64,000 nucleotides of DNA. Source: an uncultured Tateyamaria sp. GTDB lineage: Bacteria > Pseudomonadota > Alphaproteobacteria > Rhodobacterales > Rhodobacteraceae. The notes below the pieces were generated by a model. That model worked only from the letters and a program-made list of their open reading frames with translations. It was not told the DNA's origin and searched no databases. The position numbers were made by a program, and so were the translations under genes. Shown here one piece after another: positions 39,303-47,773 of this stretch; within the stretch, counting starts at the first letter, position 1, and each line of letters opens with the position of its first letter. The stretch spans positions 82,095 to 146,094 of the forward strand of contig CAJQRC010000004.1 of NCBI GenBank assembly GCA_905480645.1, read 5' to 3'.

Positions 39303-40331
39303 ATGGGCTTAAAAAGAAGGTACTGGGATCGCCTAGGCAATGGTGGTTTAAAACTTACTGAATTAGGGTTTGGTACAGCTCCAATTGGCAACCTCTATCG
39401 TGCAATCAGCGATGAAGATGCACGGGCTACGCTAGATACTGCTTGGGATGGCGGTGTGCGCTATTTCGATACTGCGCCACTCTACGGCTTAGGATTGTCT
39501 GAAACTCGACTCAACCCGTTTTTGCGCAGCAAACCACGCGAAGACTATGTTCTCTCTACCAAAGTGGGGCGTTTAATGCAGGCCTGTGAACCCAAATATC
39601 GGTCTGGAAAAGGTAAATGGTTTGAGGTGCCACAACGACGTGAGCAATTCGACTACACCTATGACGGTGTAATGCGGTCTTTTGAGCACTCTTTTTCCCG
39701 TCTAGGTGTTGAGCGCATAGATATTCTTTATGTACATGACCTTTGTATTTTTTCACATGGCTCAAAAGAGTTATCTGACATGCGTATTGAAGAGTTTTTC
39801 GGAGGACGTGGATATGACGCAATGGTTTCTTTGCGTGAACAAGGCTTAATCACTGCAATAGGCGGCGGAATAAATGAATGGGAAGTTTGCCAAACCCTTG
39901 CAGAACGTGGCGATTTTGACCTGTTTTTGTTAGCAGGACGGTACACTTTACTTGAGCAAAAAGCGTTAGACAGCTTTTTACCTTTATGCGAAGCCCGTGG
40001 TATCGGCATTGTCACAGGTGGTCCATATAATTCAGGCATCCTAGCCACAGGCGCACGCAAATCAGCATGGTACAACTATGACCCTGCTCCTAAAGATATC
40101 GTTGAAAAAGTAAATGCTATTGAGGATGTTTGCGTCAGACATGACGTAAGAATGGTTGACGCAGCGTTTCAATTCCCACTTTTACACCCTGCCCATCTAG
40201 CAGTAATTCCTGGAGGACAGGGCGTTTCGGAAATGGTAGGCAATCTTCAGGCAGCTCAAGCAGTGATACCATCTGATCTTTGGGACGAGTTGAAAGCTCA
40301 AGGTCTTATGCGTGCGGATGCGCCAACATGA
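39303..40331 (+). CDS. Aldo-keto reductase, D-threo-aldose 1-dehydrogenase/L-fucose dehydrogenase type
   Basis: The 342-residue AKR barrel has catalytic tetrad D56 and Y61 (YFDTAPLYG), K87 (LSTKVGR) and H145 (LYVHDL). The opening LTELGFGTAPIGNLYRAIS and the LSETRLNPFL helix are typical of the D-threo-aldose 1-dehydrogenase group, which oxidises L-fucose and similar sugars to lactones. The start is ATG 39303 after AGGA; the frame is open far upstream but without similarity. The next gene, a lactonase-like amidohydrolase, overlaps its stop (ATGA). Confidence 0.85.
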   Translation: MGLKRRYWDRLGNGGLKLTELGFGTAPIGNLYRAISDEDARATLDTAWDGGVRYFDTAPLYGLGLSETRLNPFLRSKPREDYVLSTKVGRLMQACEPKYRSGKGKWFEVPQRREQFDYTYDGVMRSFEHSFSRLGVERIDILYVHDLCIFSHGSKELSDMRIEEFFGGRGYDAMVSLREQGLITAIGGGINEWEVCQTLAERGDFDLFLLAGRYTLLEQKALDSFLPLCEARGIGIVTGGPYNSGILATGARKSAWYNYDPAPKDIVEKVNAIEDVCVRHDVRMVDAAFQFPLLHPAHLAVIPGGQGVSEMVGNLQAAQAVIPSDLWDELKAQGLMRADAPT

Positions 40332-41188
40332 AAATTGACGCTCATCAACATTTTTGGCAGCCCAAGCGCGGTGACTATCATTGGATGCCAAAAGACAACG
40401 CGATCCTAAACAGAGCCTATGGACCCCAAGACCTCATACCAGTGTTAAATAAATACGGGATTGATGGCACCGTACTTGTTCAGGCCGCAGCAAGTGTCGA
40501 GGAAACTGAATACATGCTTGGCCTTGCCAATTCCTTCTCACAGATCAAGGGAGTCGTTGGCTGGATTAATTTTGAGGATGAAGCTCATCTAGATCAACTA
40601 ACCAGATTATCAGCACACCCAAAGTTTTTAGGTGTACGCCCCATGATTCAAGATATTCCAAATGTAGATTGGATGCTTCACGAAGACGTTCAGTGGGCCT
40701 ATCGTGCACTTATTGACCTTGATCTGTCATTTGATGCATTAGGGTTCCCAAAACATATATCAAATTTCCTAAAAATTAGCCAACGCTATCCAAAATTACG
40801 TATAGTTTTTGACCACTCCCTAAAGCCTCAGATCCGAGATCAGCAAGCAGGCTGCGATGCCTTTTCAGAGTGGGCCAAAGGTATATCGCAGCTCTCTGAA
40901 CTGACCAATGGATATTGTAAATTGTCAGGATTAATAACTGAAGCTAAAGATGGGTGGAGCGCTGATGACATTCAGCCCTTTGCACAACACGTGATTGAAG
41001 CCTTTGGACCGAAACGTGTTATGTGGGGCTCAGATTGGCCCGTATGCCGTTTACAGGTTGAATATGATGAATGGTATAAACTTTCACAGTCGTTGACAAA
41101 AGGTCTGTCCGCAATCGAACGGGATCAAATATTTGGATTGAACGCAACACAATTTTATCGACTAGGCCAAGAAGAAAGAAAGCTCTGA
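40328..41188 (+). CDS. Amidohydrolase, probable sugar lactonase (COG3618 type)
   Basis: The 286-residue amidohydrolase has the N-terminal metal motif MKIDAHQHFW (H6, H8), QRYPKLRIVFDHSLKP near 150-165 and a terminal MWGSDWPVCRL with the catalytic Asp. COG3618 proteins include L-fuconolactonase and L-rhamnono-lactonase. It directly follows the aldose dehydrogenase by an ATGA overlap, so the pair would oxidise an aldose to an aldonate. Its 3' end overlaps the convergent kinase gene by 34 bases. Confidence 0.83.
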   Translation: MKIDAHQHFWQPKRGDYHWMPKDNAILNRAYGPQDLIPVLNKYGIDGTVLVQAAASVEETEYMLGLANSFSQIKGVVGWINFEDEAHLDQLTRLSAHPKFLGVRPMIQDIPNVDWMLHEDVQWAYRALIDLDLSFDALGFPKHISNFLKISQRYPKLRIVFDHSLKPQIRDQQAGCDAFSEWAKGISQLSELTNGYCKLSGLITEAKDGWSADDIQPFAQHVIEAFGPKRVMWGSDWPVCRLQVEYDEWYKLSQSLTKGLSAIERDQIFGLNATQFYRLGQEERKL

Positions 41189-41997
41189 ACCCTCTGAGGA
41201 GTTAACCACGTGCGCTTGTCAGCGGGCTGCGAAATATGCAAAGCTGCGGTCGCCTGTGCGAAGGTAATTCCATCGATAAGTGAGACACCTTGAGTTAACT
41301 GTGCGGCAAGAGCACCCAAAAAAGCATCGCCTGCGCCGTGTGTTGAAATAACGTTAACATCAAAACCTGAAATGATTTGCCCAGCATAATGCACACCCTG
41401 TGAACCAAGCGTAGTAAGCCGGTCTACTTCAAGAGTAGTTTTATAAAATGCGTCCTCTACACGATTTACGATTAGTAAATCTATAAGTTGCAGCAGATCA
41501 TTAGGAAGAACACGAGCTGGAGCCGCATTCAACCAAACACTCGCCCCAACAGCCTTGGCTTTTCTCGCCACAGCGACGTTAACATCCGCGGGCACTTCAT
41601 TCTGTAATAAAACCAGTTTTGTACCGGTAGGGACTTTGATTTGATTAGCCTGGATCTGTAAATTCGCAGCTGATACGATAACAGCGCCATAGTTCCCTTG
41701 TGCATCCACAATCGCGACACTCATGCCACTTGCACCAGACACTGCTTGAAGTTGTGAAATATCAACTTCATTTTTTTGCAATTCTTTTCGAAGCACTTCA
41801 CCAAATTGATCTGTACCAACACATCCGACAAAACTAACTTTAGCTCCCAAACGAGCCGCAGCCACCGCCTGGTTGCCACCCTTGCCACCAAAAACATAAT
41901 CAACAGCAGATCCAGTTACAGTTTCATCCAAAATTGGCAAATGCGGCGAACGAACTATCACATCCAGATGCAATGATCCGACCACCAAAAGGCTCAC
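41155..41997 (-). CDS. Second ribokinase-type PfkB sugar kinase
   Basis: The 280-residue protein has PfkB motifs FGGKGGNQAVAAARLGAKV near residues 36-54 and THGAGDAFLGALAAQL near 220-235. It differs clearly from the kinase at 28433-29335, so it is not a recent duplicate. It overlaps the upstream TIM-barrel gene by 4 bases and so is coupled to a predicted sugar isomerase: an isomerase-kinase pair for an imported sugar. Confidence 0.82.
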   Translation of the reverse strand: MSLLVVGSLHLDVIVRSPHLPILDETVTGSAVDYVFGGKGGNQAVAAARLGAKVSFVGCVGTDQFGEVLRKELQKNEVDISQLQAVSGASGMSVAIVDAQGNYGAVIVSAANLQIQANQIKVPTGTKLVLLQNEVPADVNVAVARKAKAVGASVWLNAAPARVLPNDLLQLIDLLIVNRVEDAFYKTTLEVDRLTTLGSQGVHYAGQIISGFDVNVISTHGAGDAFLGALAAQLTQGVSLIDGITFAQATAALHISQPADKRTWLTPQRVQSFLSSWPSR

Positions 41998-42980
41998 GCC
42001 AGCATGCTCTCTTGCACGATACGCATTGCGATTGGAGCATCCTGCCGCGCTATTGCTTTTTGTAAGTCCATATTTGATACCAACTGTGCTGCAGTACGCT
42101 GCAAACGCTGCACCACTGCAATATTAGTGCGCGCTTCTTCTACTGGATCCATGCCAGAGTGATCAGGAAAAGTATCAAAATAAATTGCTCCTTCGTACCC
42201 AATGCGTTCCAATTCTACCAAAAGTTCAACCGTCTGTATTGGATGCACTGATCCAACCATCAAACCGTTGTCCCATTTACCGTACCCATCATTTAAATGA
42301 ACACCCAAAATACGCGAATGACGTCCGATCAGCGTTGCTGCAAAAGCTGGCATTTCATCAGCATAAAGGACATGTGCAAAGTCAAGTGTTACCCCAGTGT
42401 TGACCCGACCAATATCCTTAATTGCAAGCAAGGTCGTAGCAGCATCTGGCATTAACGCGAACGCGCGCGGCTCATTAGGCTTATATTCCAGTGCAATATC
42501 AATATTTGAGTTATGATCTGCCACCTCCATGATGGCTTCAACTGTTTGAGCCCAAAGGCGAGAGTAATCAGCCTGAAAAGAATAATCAAACCCATCTTGT
42601 CCCATCCAAAGCGTCATCAAATTTCCACCCATCTGTGCCAAAACATCAAGGCCTCGTTTTGTTTCGTCAATTGCCGCTCGGCGCACTCCTCTGTCAGGAT
42701 GGGTAAAAGCACCAAGTTTAAATCCCGGGTTGGTGTAGTACCGCATGGCTATCCCATTAAGCGACATACCGCAGTCTACTAATACTTGCGATAAATTGGT
42801 CGGGTTATCATCTATGAAATGGTCAGGATAATTAAGATCAGCCGTCGTTAAACCCGCTGTGGCAGCACGCGTTAGCAAGTCTGCAGTTGTAACATTATTT
42901 TTTCCTGGCCAATACCGTGCCGCTCCAATCTTAAAAGCGTTGAGGCGGGCAGCGAAGCGGGAAGAGTAGAATGAACTCAT
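41994..42980 (-). CDS. TIM-barrel sugar isomerase/epimerase
   Basis: The 328-residue protein of the xylose isomerase-like TIM-barrel superfamily has metal-site motifs IDIALEYKPNEPRAF (Glu), TLDFAHVL (Asp, His) and ILGVHLNDGYGKWDNG (His, Asp). The N-terminal FKIGAARYWPGKNN is unusual to me. Relatives include L-rhamnose isomerase (RhaI) and tagatose 3-epimerase-type enzymes; the substrate is unknown. It leads a two-gene unit with the kinase downstream. Confidence 0.75.
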   Translation of the reverse strand: MSSFYSSRFAARLNAFKIGAARYWPGKNNVTTADLLTRAATAGLTTADLNYPDHFIDDNPTNLSQVLVDCGMSLNGIAMRYYTNPGFKLGAFTHPDRGVRRAAIDETKRGLDVLAQMGGNLMTLWMGQDGFDYSFQADYSRLWAQTVEAIMEVADHNSNIDIALEYKPNEPRAFALMPDAATTLLAIKDIGRVNTGVTLDFAHVLYADEMPAFAATLIGRHSRILGVHLNDGYGKWDNGLMVGSVHPIQTVELLVELERIGYEGAIYFDTFPDHSGMDPVEEARTNIAVVQRLQRTAAQLVSNMDLQKAIARQDAPIAMRIVQESMLA

Positions 42981-43129
42981 AGGTCAGACTATAGACTGTA
43001 TTACGGGGTAAGCACAATTTCTCTTATCTAGATTGATAAAATAACGAGACTGAGTGAAAGGTAGTTCAGAGTATATGTCAAACTTGATATAATACTTAAT
43101 AGTATGCACAAATGATTTTGAAATACCTG

Positions 43130-44134
43130 TCACTGAATGACTGCGTTTTCCCATTCAGCAAGAAATTTACGGCGCTTCAATGTATCTAGAAATGTCATCA
43201 GTGCCGGTTCTAATGCAATGGTTGTTCTATCACCATAATCCGATTGCGTATTCAGCGGCGATAGCATTAAAATATCCTTATTAGAGTGTGACTGCAGATT
43301 AATTAAATGCTGGATAAAGTCTGATGCTAATTCAGGCTGATTTGTTAGTTTTGAAACCATTGCAGTACGCATCATAGTCGTTGGAAAATCTGAGGGAAGA
43401 ATAATATCCAGTACATCTTTGTTCTCATGTCGAGCGGCTGCATAGCTGCCTAGCACATTATAAGCGACTGCTATTGTACCATCAGCGAGATCATCAATCA
43501 TTTCTCCAGAGCAACAATACAATCTTACGTCTAAACTTCCCATAACTTCCATCAGACGCCAATACGTTTCCGAAGCACGAGCATCTTGGGTTGCAAATAA
43601 ATACCCAAGCCCAGACTTGCGTATATCGTAAGTACCAACACGGCCTCGAAAAACCGATGGACGCGCCCGCATCGCTTGGATCAGATCCTGGCGTGTTTGA
43701 GGCACTGGGTAACCAGCAAATGCATCACGGTTTATGACAATTGCGGCAGGTTCGGAAGTGAACGCAAATAGACTTTGTCGCCACTGAGCCCATGCGGGAT
43801 GTCTAACGTTTTCTAATTGCAGTGCTAATCCATCATTAACAATTTTAAGCTGAAGATCCATTGCACTGGAAATAACCAAATCAAATGCCTTGGGGTTTGA
43901 TCTAAAAAGTTGTTCGATATCTGTGGTACCCGTCACAAAATACTCAACGGCAACCTCAGGGTTTTTAAGAACAAAATCTTGGATAACGGGCGCAAAGATA
44001 GCTGTATCAGTACTGGATAGTACTCTAATAGTAGCTCCAGAAGCAAACTGATTAAACTGCTTTTGGTCTTCCCACTCCTCAGCAAATAAAAAACTGGGTA
44101 AAAGACAAATAATCAGAGCGATAAAGTAACACAT
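43130..44134 (-). CDS. Periplasmic solute-binding protein co-encoded with the TctDE-type two-component system
   Basis: The 334-residue protein has a signal peptide (FIALIICLLPSFLFAEEW, residues about 4-21) and a type II periplasmic-binding fold similar to iron/organic-anion binding proteins (RVLSSTDTAIFAPVIQDFV near 38-56). No permease or ATPase accompanies it. Its 5' end overlaps the histidine kinase gene by 22 bases, so it is produced with the kinase and response regulator. I infer a sensory accessory role, presenting ligand to the kinase. Confidence 0.78.
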   Translation of the reverse strand: MCYFIALIICLLPSFLFAEEWEDQKQFNQFASGATIRVLSSTDTAIFAPVIQDFVLKNPEVAVEYFVTGTTDIEQLFRSNPKAFDLVISSAMDLQLKIVNDGLALQLENVRHPAWAQWRQSLFAFTSEPAAIVINRDAFAGYPVPQTRQDLIQAMRARPSVFRGRVGTYDIRKSGLGYLFATQDARASETYWRLMEVMGSLDVRLYCCSGEMIDDLADGTIAVAYNVLGSYAAARHENKDVLDIILPSDFPTTMMRTAMVSKLTNQPELASDFIQHLINLQSHSNKDILMLSPLNTQSDYGDRTTIALEPALMTFLDTLKRRKFLAEWENAVIQ

Positions 44135-45480
44135 GCCCCACCTTCAATCCTGTTAGATAATAACAAATTACCCCCATGTGCCACAGCAACATCTCGTGCT
44201 ATAGTGAGACCGAGCCCGGAGCCTATGGTACCCTCAGCATTTTGACCGCGTTTAAACCGGGTTGTGAGTAAATCAATTTCTTCCGCAAGAAAGCCTTTTC
44301 CACTATCGTTAATCACTATTTGGACCTTTGGTCTCGCTATTATTCGAATTGCCACAACACTTTCACTTGGGGCATATTTCAAGGCATTGTCGATTAAATT
44401 CCGAACTGCATTTTGAATAAGAACTGGATCACCCTTACACATAACTGTATTGTCATGTTTAAGATCAAAGGTTAGGTCTTTCATCTCAGCAATCGGTGTC
44501 AAACGCACTACCAAGTCGCGTACTAACTCCACTAAGTCAACATCCTGACGTTCAAGGTGATCCGCGCGAAACGTAATCATAGCGTGATCTAAAAGTTGGC
44601 TAGCTGCCCGGGAACTTTCATCAATTGCACGTATCATTGATCGCATTGCCTGCCGGTTTTCAATCGTATCCACTCTCTGAAGGGTCGCTTCAGCATAGGA
44701 ACGGACAGTGGCTAATGGTGTACGGATGCGGTGTGCCGCTTCAGCGATAAAGTCCTCAGATTGGCTAAGTGAATGATCCAACCTTCCCATTAAGGAATTA
44801 AGCGACTTAACCAACGGCAACATTTCGGTGGGCACAGGTTTCTCAAAAGCGCGCAAGTCCTGTGGCCCTCTCCGTGCCACGGAGTTAGTAAGGCGCATCA
44901 ACTGGCCAATCGTTGCAGACGTTGCCCAGAATGACAGCAGAGTAGCCAAAATAAAAAACCCACCCCCCAATAGCGCAGCATTACGCGAAATTTGATCCAA
45001 AGTACCTGACAAAGCATCCTGTGTTTGGGCTAAAGTAACTCGAATCAAGGTCCGTCCGTCTACCCCAACCAATGTTCTTGTTGCTGTAACAGCACGAACC
45101 ATCTGCCCTTGAAAATTGGTTGATGTAAAAGTTGTCTTCAAGTCATCTTTTACCACACCAGACGACAAATTTGGATAACCAGATAAAAACTTGTTATCAT
45201 GAAAAATAGCATAAAAAACTCGATCATCAGACGGCGTGCTGAGCATTGAAAACGACGCATAAGGAATGTCAATTTCTGCTACGCCATCTCTTATTGAGGC
45301 GGCATCAAGAATTGATGTTATAGAGGCACGCAAGATGTTATCTTGACCTTGTTGAGCGATTTGCGTGGCGTAGTTTCGGACAGCAAAGAATAATAACAGA
45401 GCTAGTATTGCGCCACCACCGATCAAGGTTAGAACTAGTCTATTACGAAGCGAACCAGAGGTAATCAGTTTATTGTTCAT
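44113..45480 (-). CDS. tctE: Sensor histidine kinase, TctE type
   Basis: The 455-residue membrane kinase has TM1 near residues 15-36 (RLVLTLIGGGAILALLLFF), a periplasmic region of about 130 residues and TM2 near 168-190. The H-box is at H250 (EAAHRIRTPLATVRSY), with N-box NLIDNALKYAP and G boxes NDSGKGF and GSGLGLTIA. It resembles TctE, which senses tricarboxylates. It overlaps the response regulator gene by 11 bases and the binding-protein gene by 22. The divergent tctCBA operon is the probable target. Confidence 0.87.
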   Translation of the reverse strand: MNNKLITSGSLRNRLVLTLIGGGAILALLLFFAVRNYATQIAQQGQDNILRASITSILDAASIRDGVAEIDIPYASFSMLSTPSDDRVFYAIFHDNKFLSGYPNLSSGVVKDDLKTTFTSTNFQGQMVRAVTATRTLVGVDGRTLIRVTLAQTQDALSGTLDQISRNAALLGGGFFILATLLSFWATSATIGQLMRLTNSVARRGPQDLRAFEKPVPTEMLPLVKSLNSLMGRLDHSLSQSEDFIAEAAHRIRTPLATVRSYAEATLQRVDTIENRQAMRSMIRAIDESSRAASQLLDHAMITFRADHLERQDVDLVELVRDLVVRLTPIAEMKDLTFDLKHDNTVMCKGDPVLIQNAVRNLIDNALKYAPSESVVAIRIIARPKVQIVINDSGKGFLAEEIDLLTTRFKRGQNAEGTIGSGLGLTIARDVAVAHGGNLLLSNRIEGGACVTLSL

Positions 45481-46138
45481 GATCTAAACGATAACCTAGT
45501 CCGCGTAATGTCTTAATCTTTAAATTTGAGCCTTCCAAATGTTTTCGCAAGCGCCCAATATAAACCTCGATCGCATTTTCAGATACGTCATCATCGTACG
45601 AAAACAACCTATCTACTAATTTTTGCTTGGAAAAAATCTGCCCTTGCGCATTAACCAATAATTCCAAAAGACGGAGTTCACGATTACGCAGCTTTACAGC
45701 TTCACCTTGCACAACGAGATAGCCCGCAACAGGATCAAAAACAATACCACCCATTTCAAAAATCGAACGGGCTTTGCCCGCTTTGCGTCGGAGAACCGCC
45801 CTACAACGTGCTTCTAATTCAGCATGATCAAAAGGTTTCGTGATGTAGTCATCTGCTCCAAGGTCAAGTGAACCGATTCGATCTGAAACCTGCGAGCGCG
45901 CAGTCAGAATAATTACAGGCGTATCAAGATCATTAGCCCGATGCTGTTTTAAAAACATTCGTCCGTCACCGTCCGGAAGCATGATGTCGAGCAGAATTAG
46001 ATCATATTCACCAGTCGAAATAAACTCGCTAGCATCCTCTAATTTGGCTGCGTGATCAATAACATGACCATCTAATCTTAACCGCGAAGAGATAGCACGC
46101 GCCAATTCTATATTATCTTCGACAAGAAGGAACTTCAT
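45470..46138 (-). CDS. tctD: OmpR-family response regulator, TctD type
   Basis: The 222-residue regulator has a receiver domain at 1-115 with phospho-acceptor D51 (ILLDIMLPDGDG) and the conserved Lys in ITKPFDHAELEAR. A winged-helix DNA-binding domain follows at about 125-220 (LLELLVNAQGQIFSKQKLVD; YIGRLRKHLEG). It is first in the operon RR-HK-binding protein and divergent from tctC, 107 bases away. A direct 11-bp tandem repeat in that gap is a likely binding site. Confidence 0.88.
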   Translation of the reverse strand: MKFLLVEDNIELARAISSRLRLDGHVIDHAAKLEDASEFISTGEYDLILLDIMLPDGDGRMFLKQHRANDLDTPVIILTARSQVSDRIGSLDLGADDYITKPFDHAELEARCRAVLRRKAGKARSIFEMGGIVFDPVAGYLVVQGEAVKLRNRELRLLELLVNAQGQIFSKQKLVDRLFSYDDDVSENAIEVYIGRLRKHLEGSNLKIKTLRGLGYRLDHEQ

Positions 46139-46165
46139 GAGCCCACTTTTACCATTTTTATTCTG

Positions 46166-46187
46166 TGACAGGTTTATGTCAGGTTAA
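46166..46187. promoter_or_regulatory. 11-bp tandem repeat in the tctD/tctC divergent promoter
   Basis: TGACAGGTTTA (46166-46176) is followed immediately by TGTCAGGTTAA (46177-46187): two head-to-tail half-sites with 9 of 11 bases identical and one helical turn apart. OmpR-family regulators typically bind such tandem half-sites, so this is a candidate TctD box controlling tctCBA and autoregulation. A weaker third copy may follow. Confidence 0.6.
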
Positions 46188-46245
46188 CGTGGTTATTTAC
46201 AGCAACTGAGCCGCCGAGCGGCCAGTTGTCAAATGGGAGAAAAAA

Positions 46246-47232
46246 ATGATGACATTCAAATTGGGCCGTCGTGCCCTTATCTTAACGGCTATCGCTACCA
46301 TGGGTTTTTCTGGATCTGTATCTGCGGATGGCCATCAAGTTGTAGATAGTATCCACTTCTTGATTCCTGGTGGGGCCGGTGGTGGCTGGGACGGAACCGC
46401 GCGTGGAACTGGAGAAGCACTCACAGGAGCCGGTCTTGTCGGTTCAGCATCGTATGAGAACATGTCTGGCGGCGGTGGCGGTAAAGCTATCGGGTATTTG
46501 ATCGAAAATGCCGAAAGCAACCACGGTACATTGATGGTGAATTCGACACCAATCGTTATCCGTTCTCTAACTGGTGTATTTCCACACAACTTCCGTGATC
46601 TTACGTTAGTTTCAGGCACAATTGGCGACTATGCCGCGATGGTAGTGGGAAAAGACAGTCCTATAAATAATATGGAAGACCTTATAGCGGCTTATGATGC
46701 AGATCCAAGCAGCACAGCAATTGGTGGCGGTTCAGTACCTGGCGGCATGGATCACCTTGTAGCTGCGATGGTTATGGAAGCTGCCGGTCGAGATGCCCTA
46801 GGCGTTAAGTATATTCCATATGATGCAGGTGGCAAAGCGATGGCCGCGTTGCTATCAGGTGAAATTGTTGCACTATCAACAGGTTTCTCTGAAGCGGTTG
46901 AGTTAGCCGCTGCTGGTGAAGTCAAAATCATCGGAGTGACGTCCGAAGAGCGCGTAAGTGCTGCCCCTGATGCTATGACGATGACGGAGCAAGGTATCGA
47001 CACAACTTTTGTAAACTGGCGCGGTTTTTTTGGAGCGCCCGGCATGCCCGCCGCAGAATTGGCTGCCTACCAAGACGCGTTAGAAAAAATGTATGCTACA
47101 CCGGAGTGGGAAGCTGTCAGGGCTCGTAATGGCTGGGTTAACATCCACAATTCCGGCGATGACTTTAAAGTTTTCTTGGAAAAACAAGAAAAAGTTATTG
47201 GTGATTTAATGAAGAAACTTGGCTTTTTATAA
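46246..47232 (+). CDS. tctC: Tripartite tricarboxylate transporter substrate-binding protein
   Basis: The 328-residue periplasmic protein has a signal peptide (RALILTAIATMGFSGSVSADG, residues about 8-28) and the TctC fold: IHFLIPGGAGGGWDGTARGTGEA near 37-60 and a conserved VNSTPIVIRSLTG loop. It captures citrate-like carboxylates for the TctAB membrane subunits. A GGGAGA site precedes the start. A perfect hairpin separates it from tctB. Confidence 0.9.
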   Translation: MMTFKLGRRALILTAIATMGFSGSVSADGHQVVDSIHFLIPGGAGGGWDGTARGTGEALTGAGLVGSASYENMSGGGGGKAIGYLIENAESNHGTLMVNSTPIVIRSLTGVFPHNFRDLTLVSGTIGDYAAMVVGKDSPINNMEDLIAAYDADPSSTAIGGGSVPGGMDHLVAAMVMEAAGRDALGVKYIPYDAGGKAMAALLSGEIVALSTGFSEAVELAAAGEVKIIGVTSEERVSAAPDAMTMTEQGIDTTFVNWRGFFGAPGMPAAELAAYQDALEKMYATPEWEAVRARNGWVNIHNSGDDFKVFLEKQEKVIGDLMKKLGFL

Positions 47233-47240
47233 AGTCCCAA

Positions 47241-47266
47241 TAGCAGAGCGGCAAACCGCTCTGCTA
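47241..47266 (+). terminator. Perfect 11-bp intercistronic hairpin between tctC and tctB
   Basis: TAGCAGAGCGG (47241-47251) and CCGCTCTGCTA (47256-47266) form an 11-bp stem with loop CAAA. No T-tract follows, so it probably acts as an mRNA-stabilising or processing hairpin that raises tctC over tctBA rather than as a full terminator. Confidence 0.65.
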
Positions 47267-47289
47267 ACTTCAAATGTGAGGAGGGGTAT

Positions 47290-47772
47290 ATGGCTCTTGA
47301 TAGATGGCTTGCGCTAATCCTTCTCGGTATTTGTATCACATATGGCTACACAGCTTGGTTTACGATGGACAACTCCCTTGCTCCTTTCATGCAGAGGAAC
47401 CCAATTTGGCCAAGTACTTTTCCAAAATTACTTTCAATTCTAGGTATCATAGCTGCACTAGTTATTCTTTTAGGAATAGAAAAAAGTGACACCACAAAAG
47501 TGGAGATCAATCATCGACATCTTCTTGATTACCATCTTTTTAAAGCTTTAATGTTGTTGGCTCTAATGACAGCTTACGCTTTTTGCCTACGTCCCCTAGG
47601 CTTTCTTTTTTCAACCAGTACCTTTTTAATGCTTGGTTCTTTCATACTTGGTGAGCGAAAATGGTGGATACTGATTCCCATATCTTCTGCAACGACATTT
47701 CTAGTTTGGTATCTTGTTCAGGAGGTTCTCGGCATCTACATGCGCCCACTTCCAGGTTTTATTGGAGGCTGA
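47290..47772 (+). CDS. tctB: Tripartite tricarboxylate transporter small membrane subunit
   Basis: The 160-residue protein has four predicted membrane segments (about 5-25, 45-60, 78-98, 105-145) and the typical TctB features NPIWPSTFPKLLSILGIIAAL and LLFSTS-like FLFSTSTFLML. It forms the membrane part of the transporter with TctA. Its ribosome site GAGGAGGGG is strong. tctA begins 2 bases after its stop. Confidence 0.87.
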   Translation: MALDRWLALILLGICITYGYTAWFTMDNSLAPFMQRNPIWPSTFPKLLSILGIIAALVILLGIEKSDTTKVEINHRHLLDYHLFKALMLLALMTAYAFCLRPLGFLFSTSTFLMLGSFILGERKWWILIPISSATTFLVWYLVQEVLGIYMRPLPGFIGG

Positions 47773-47773
47773 T

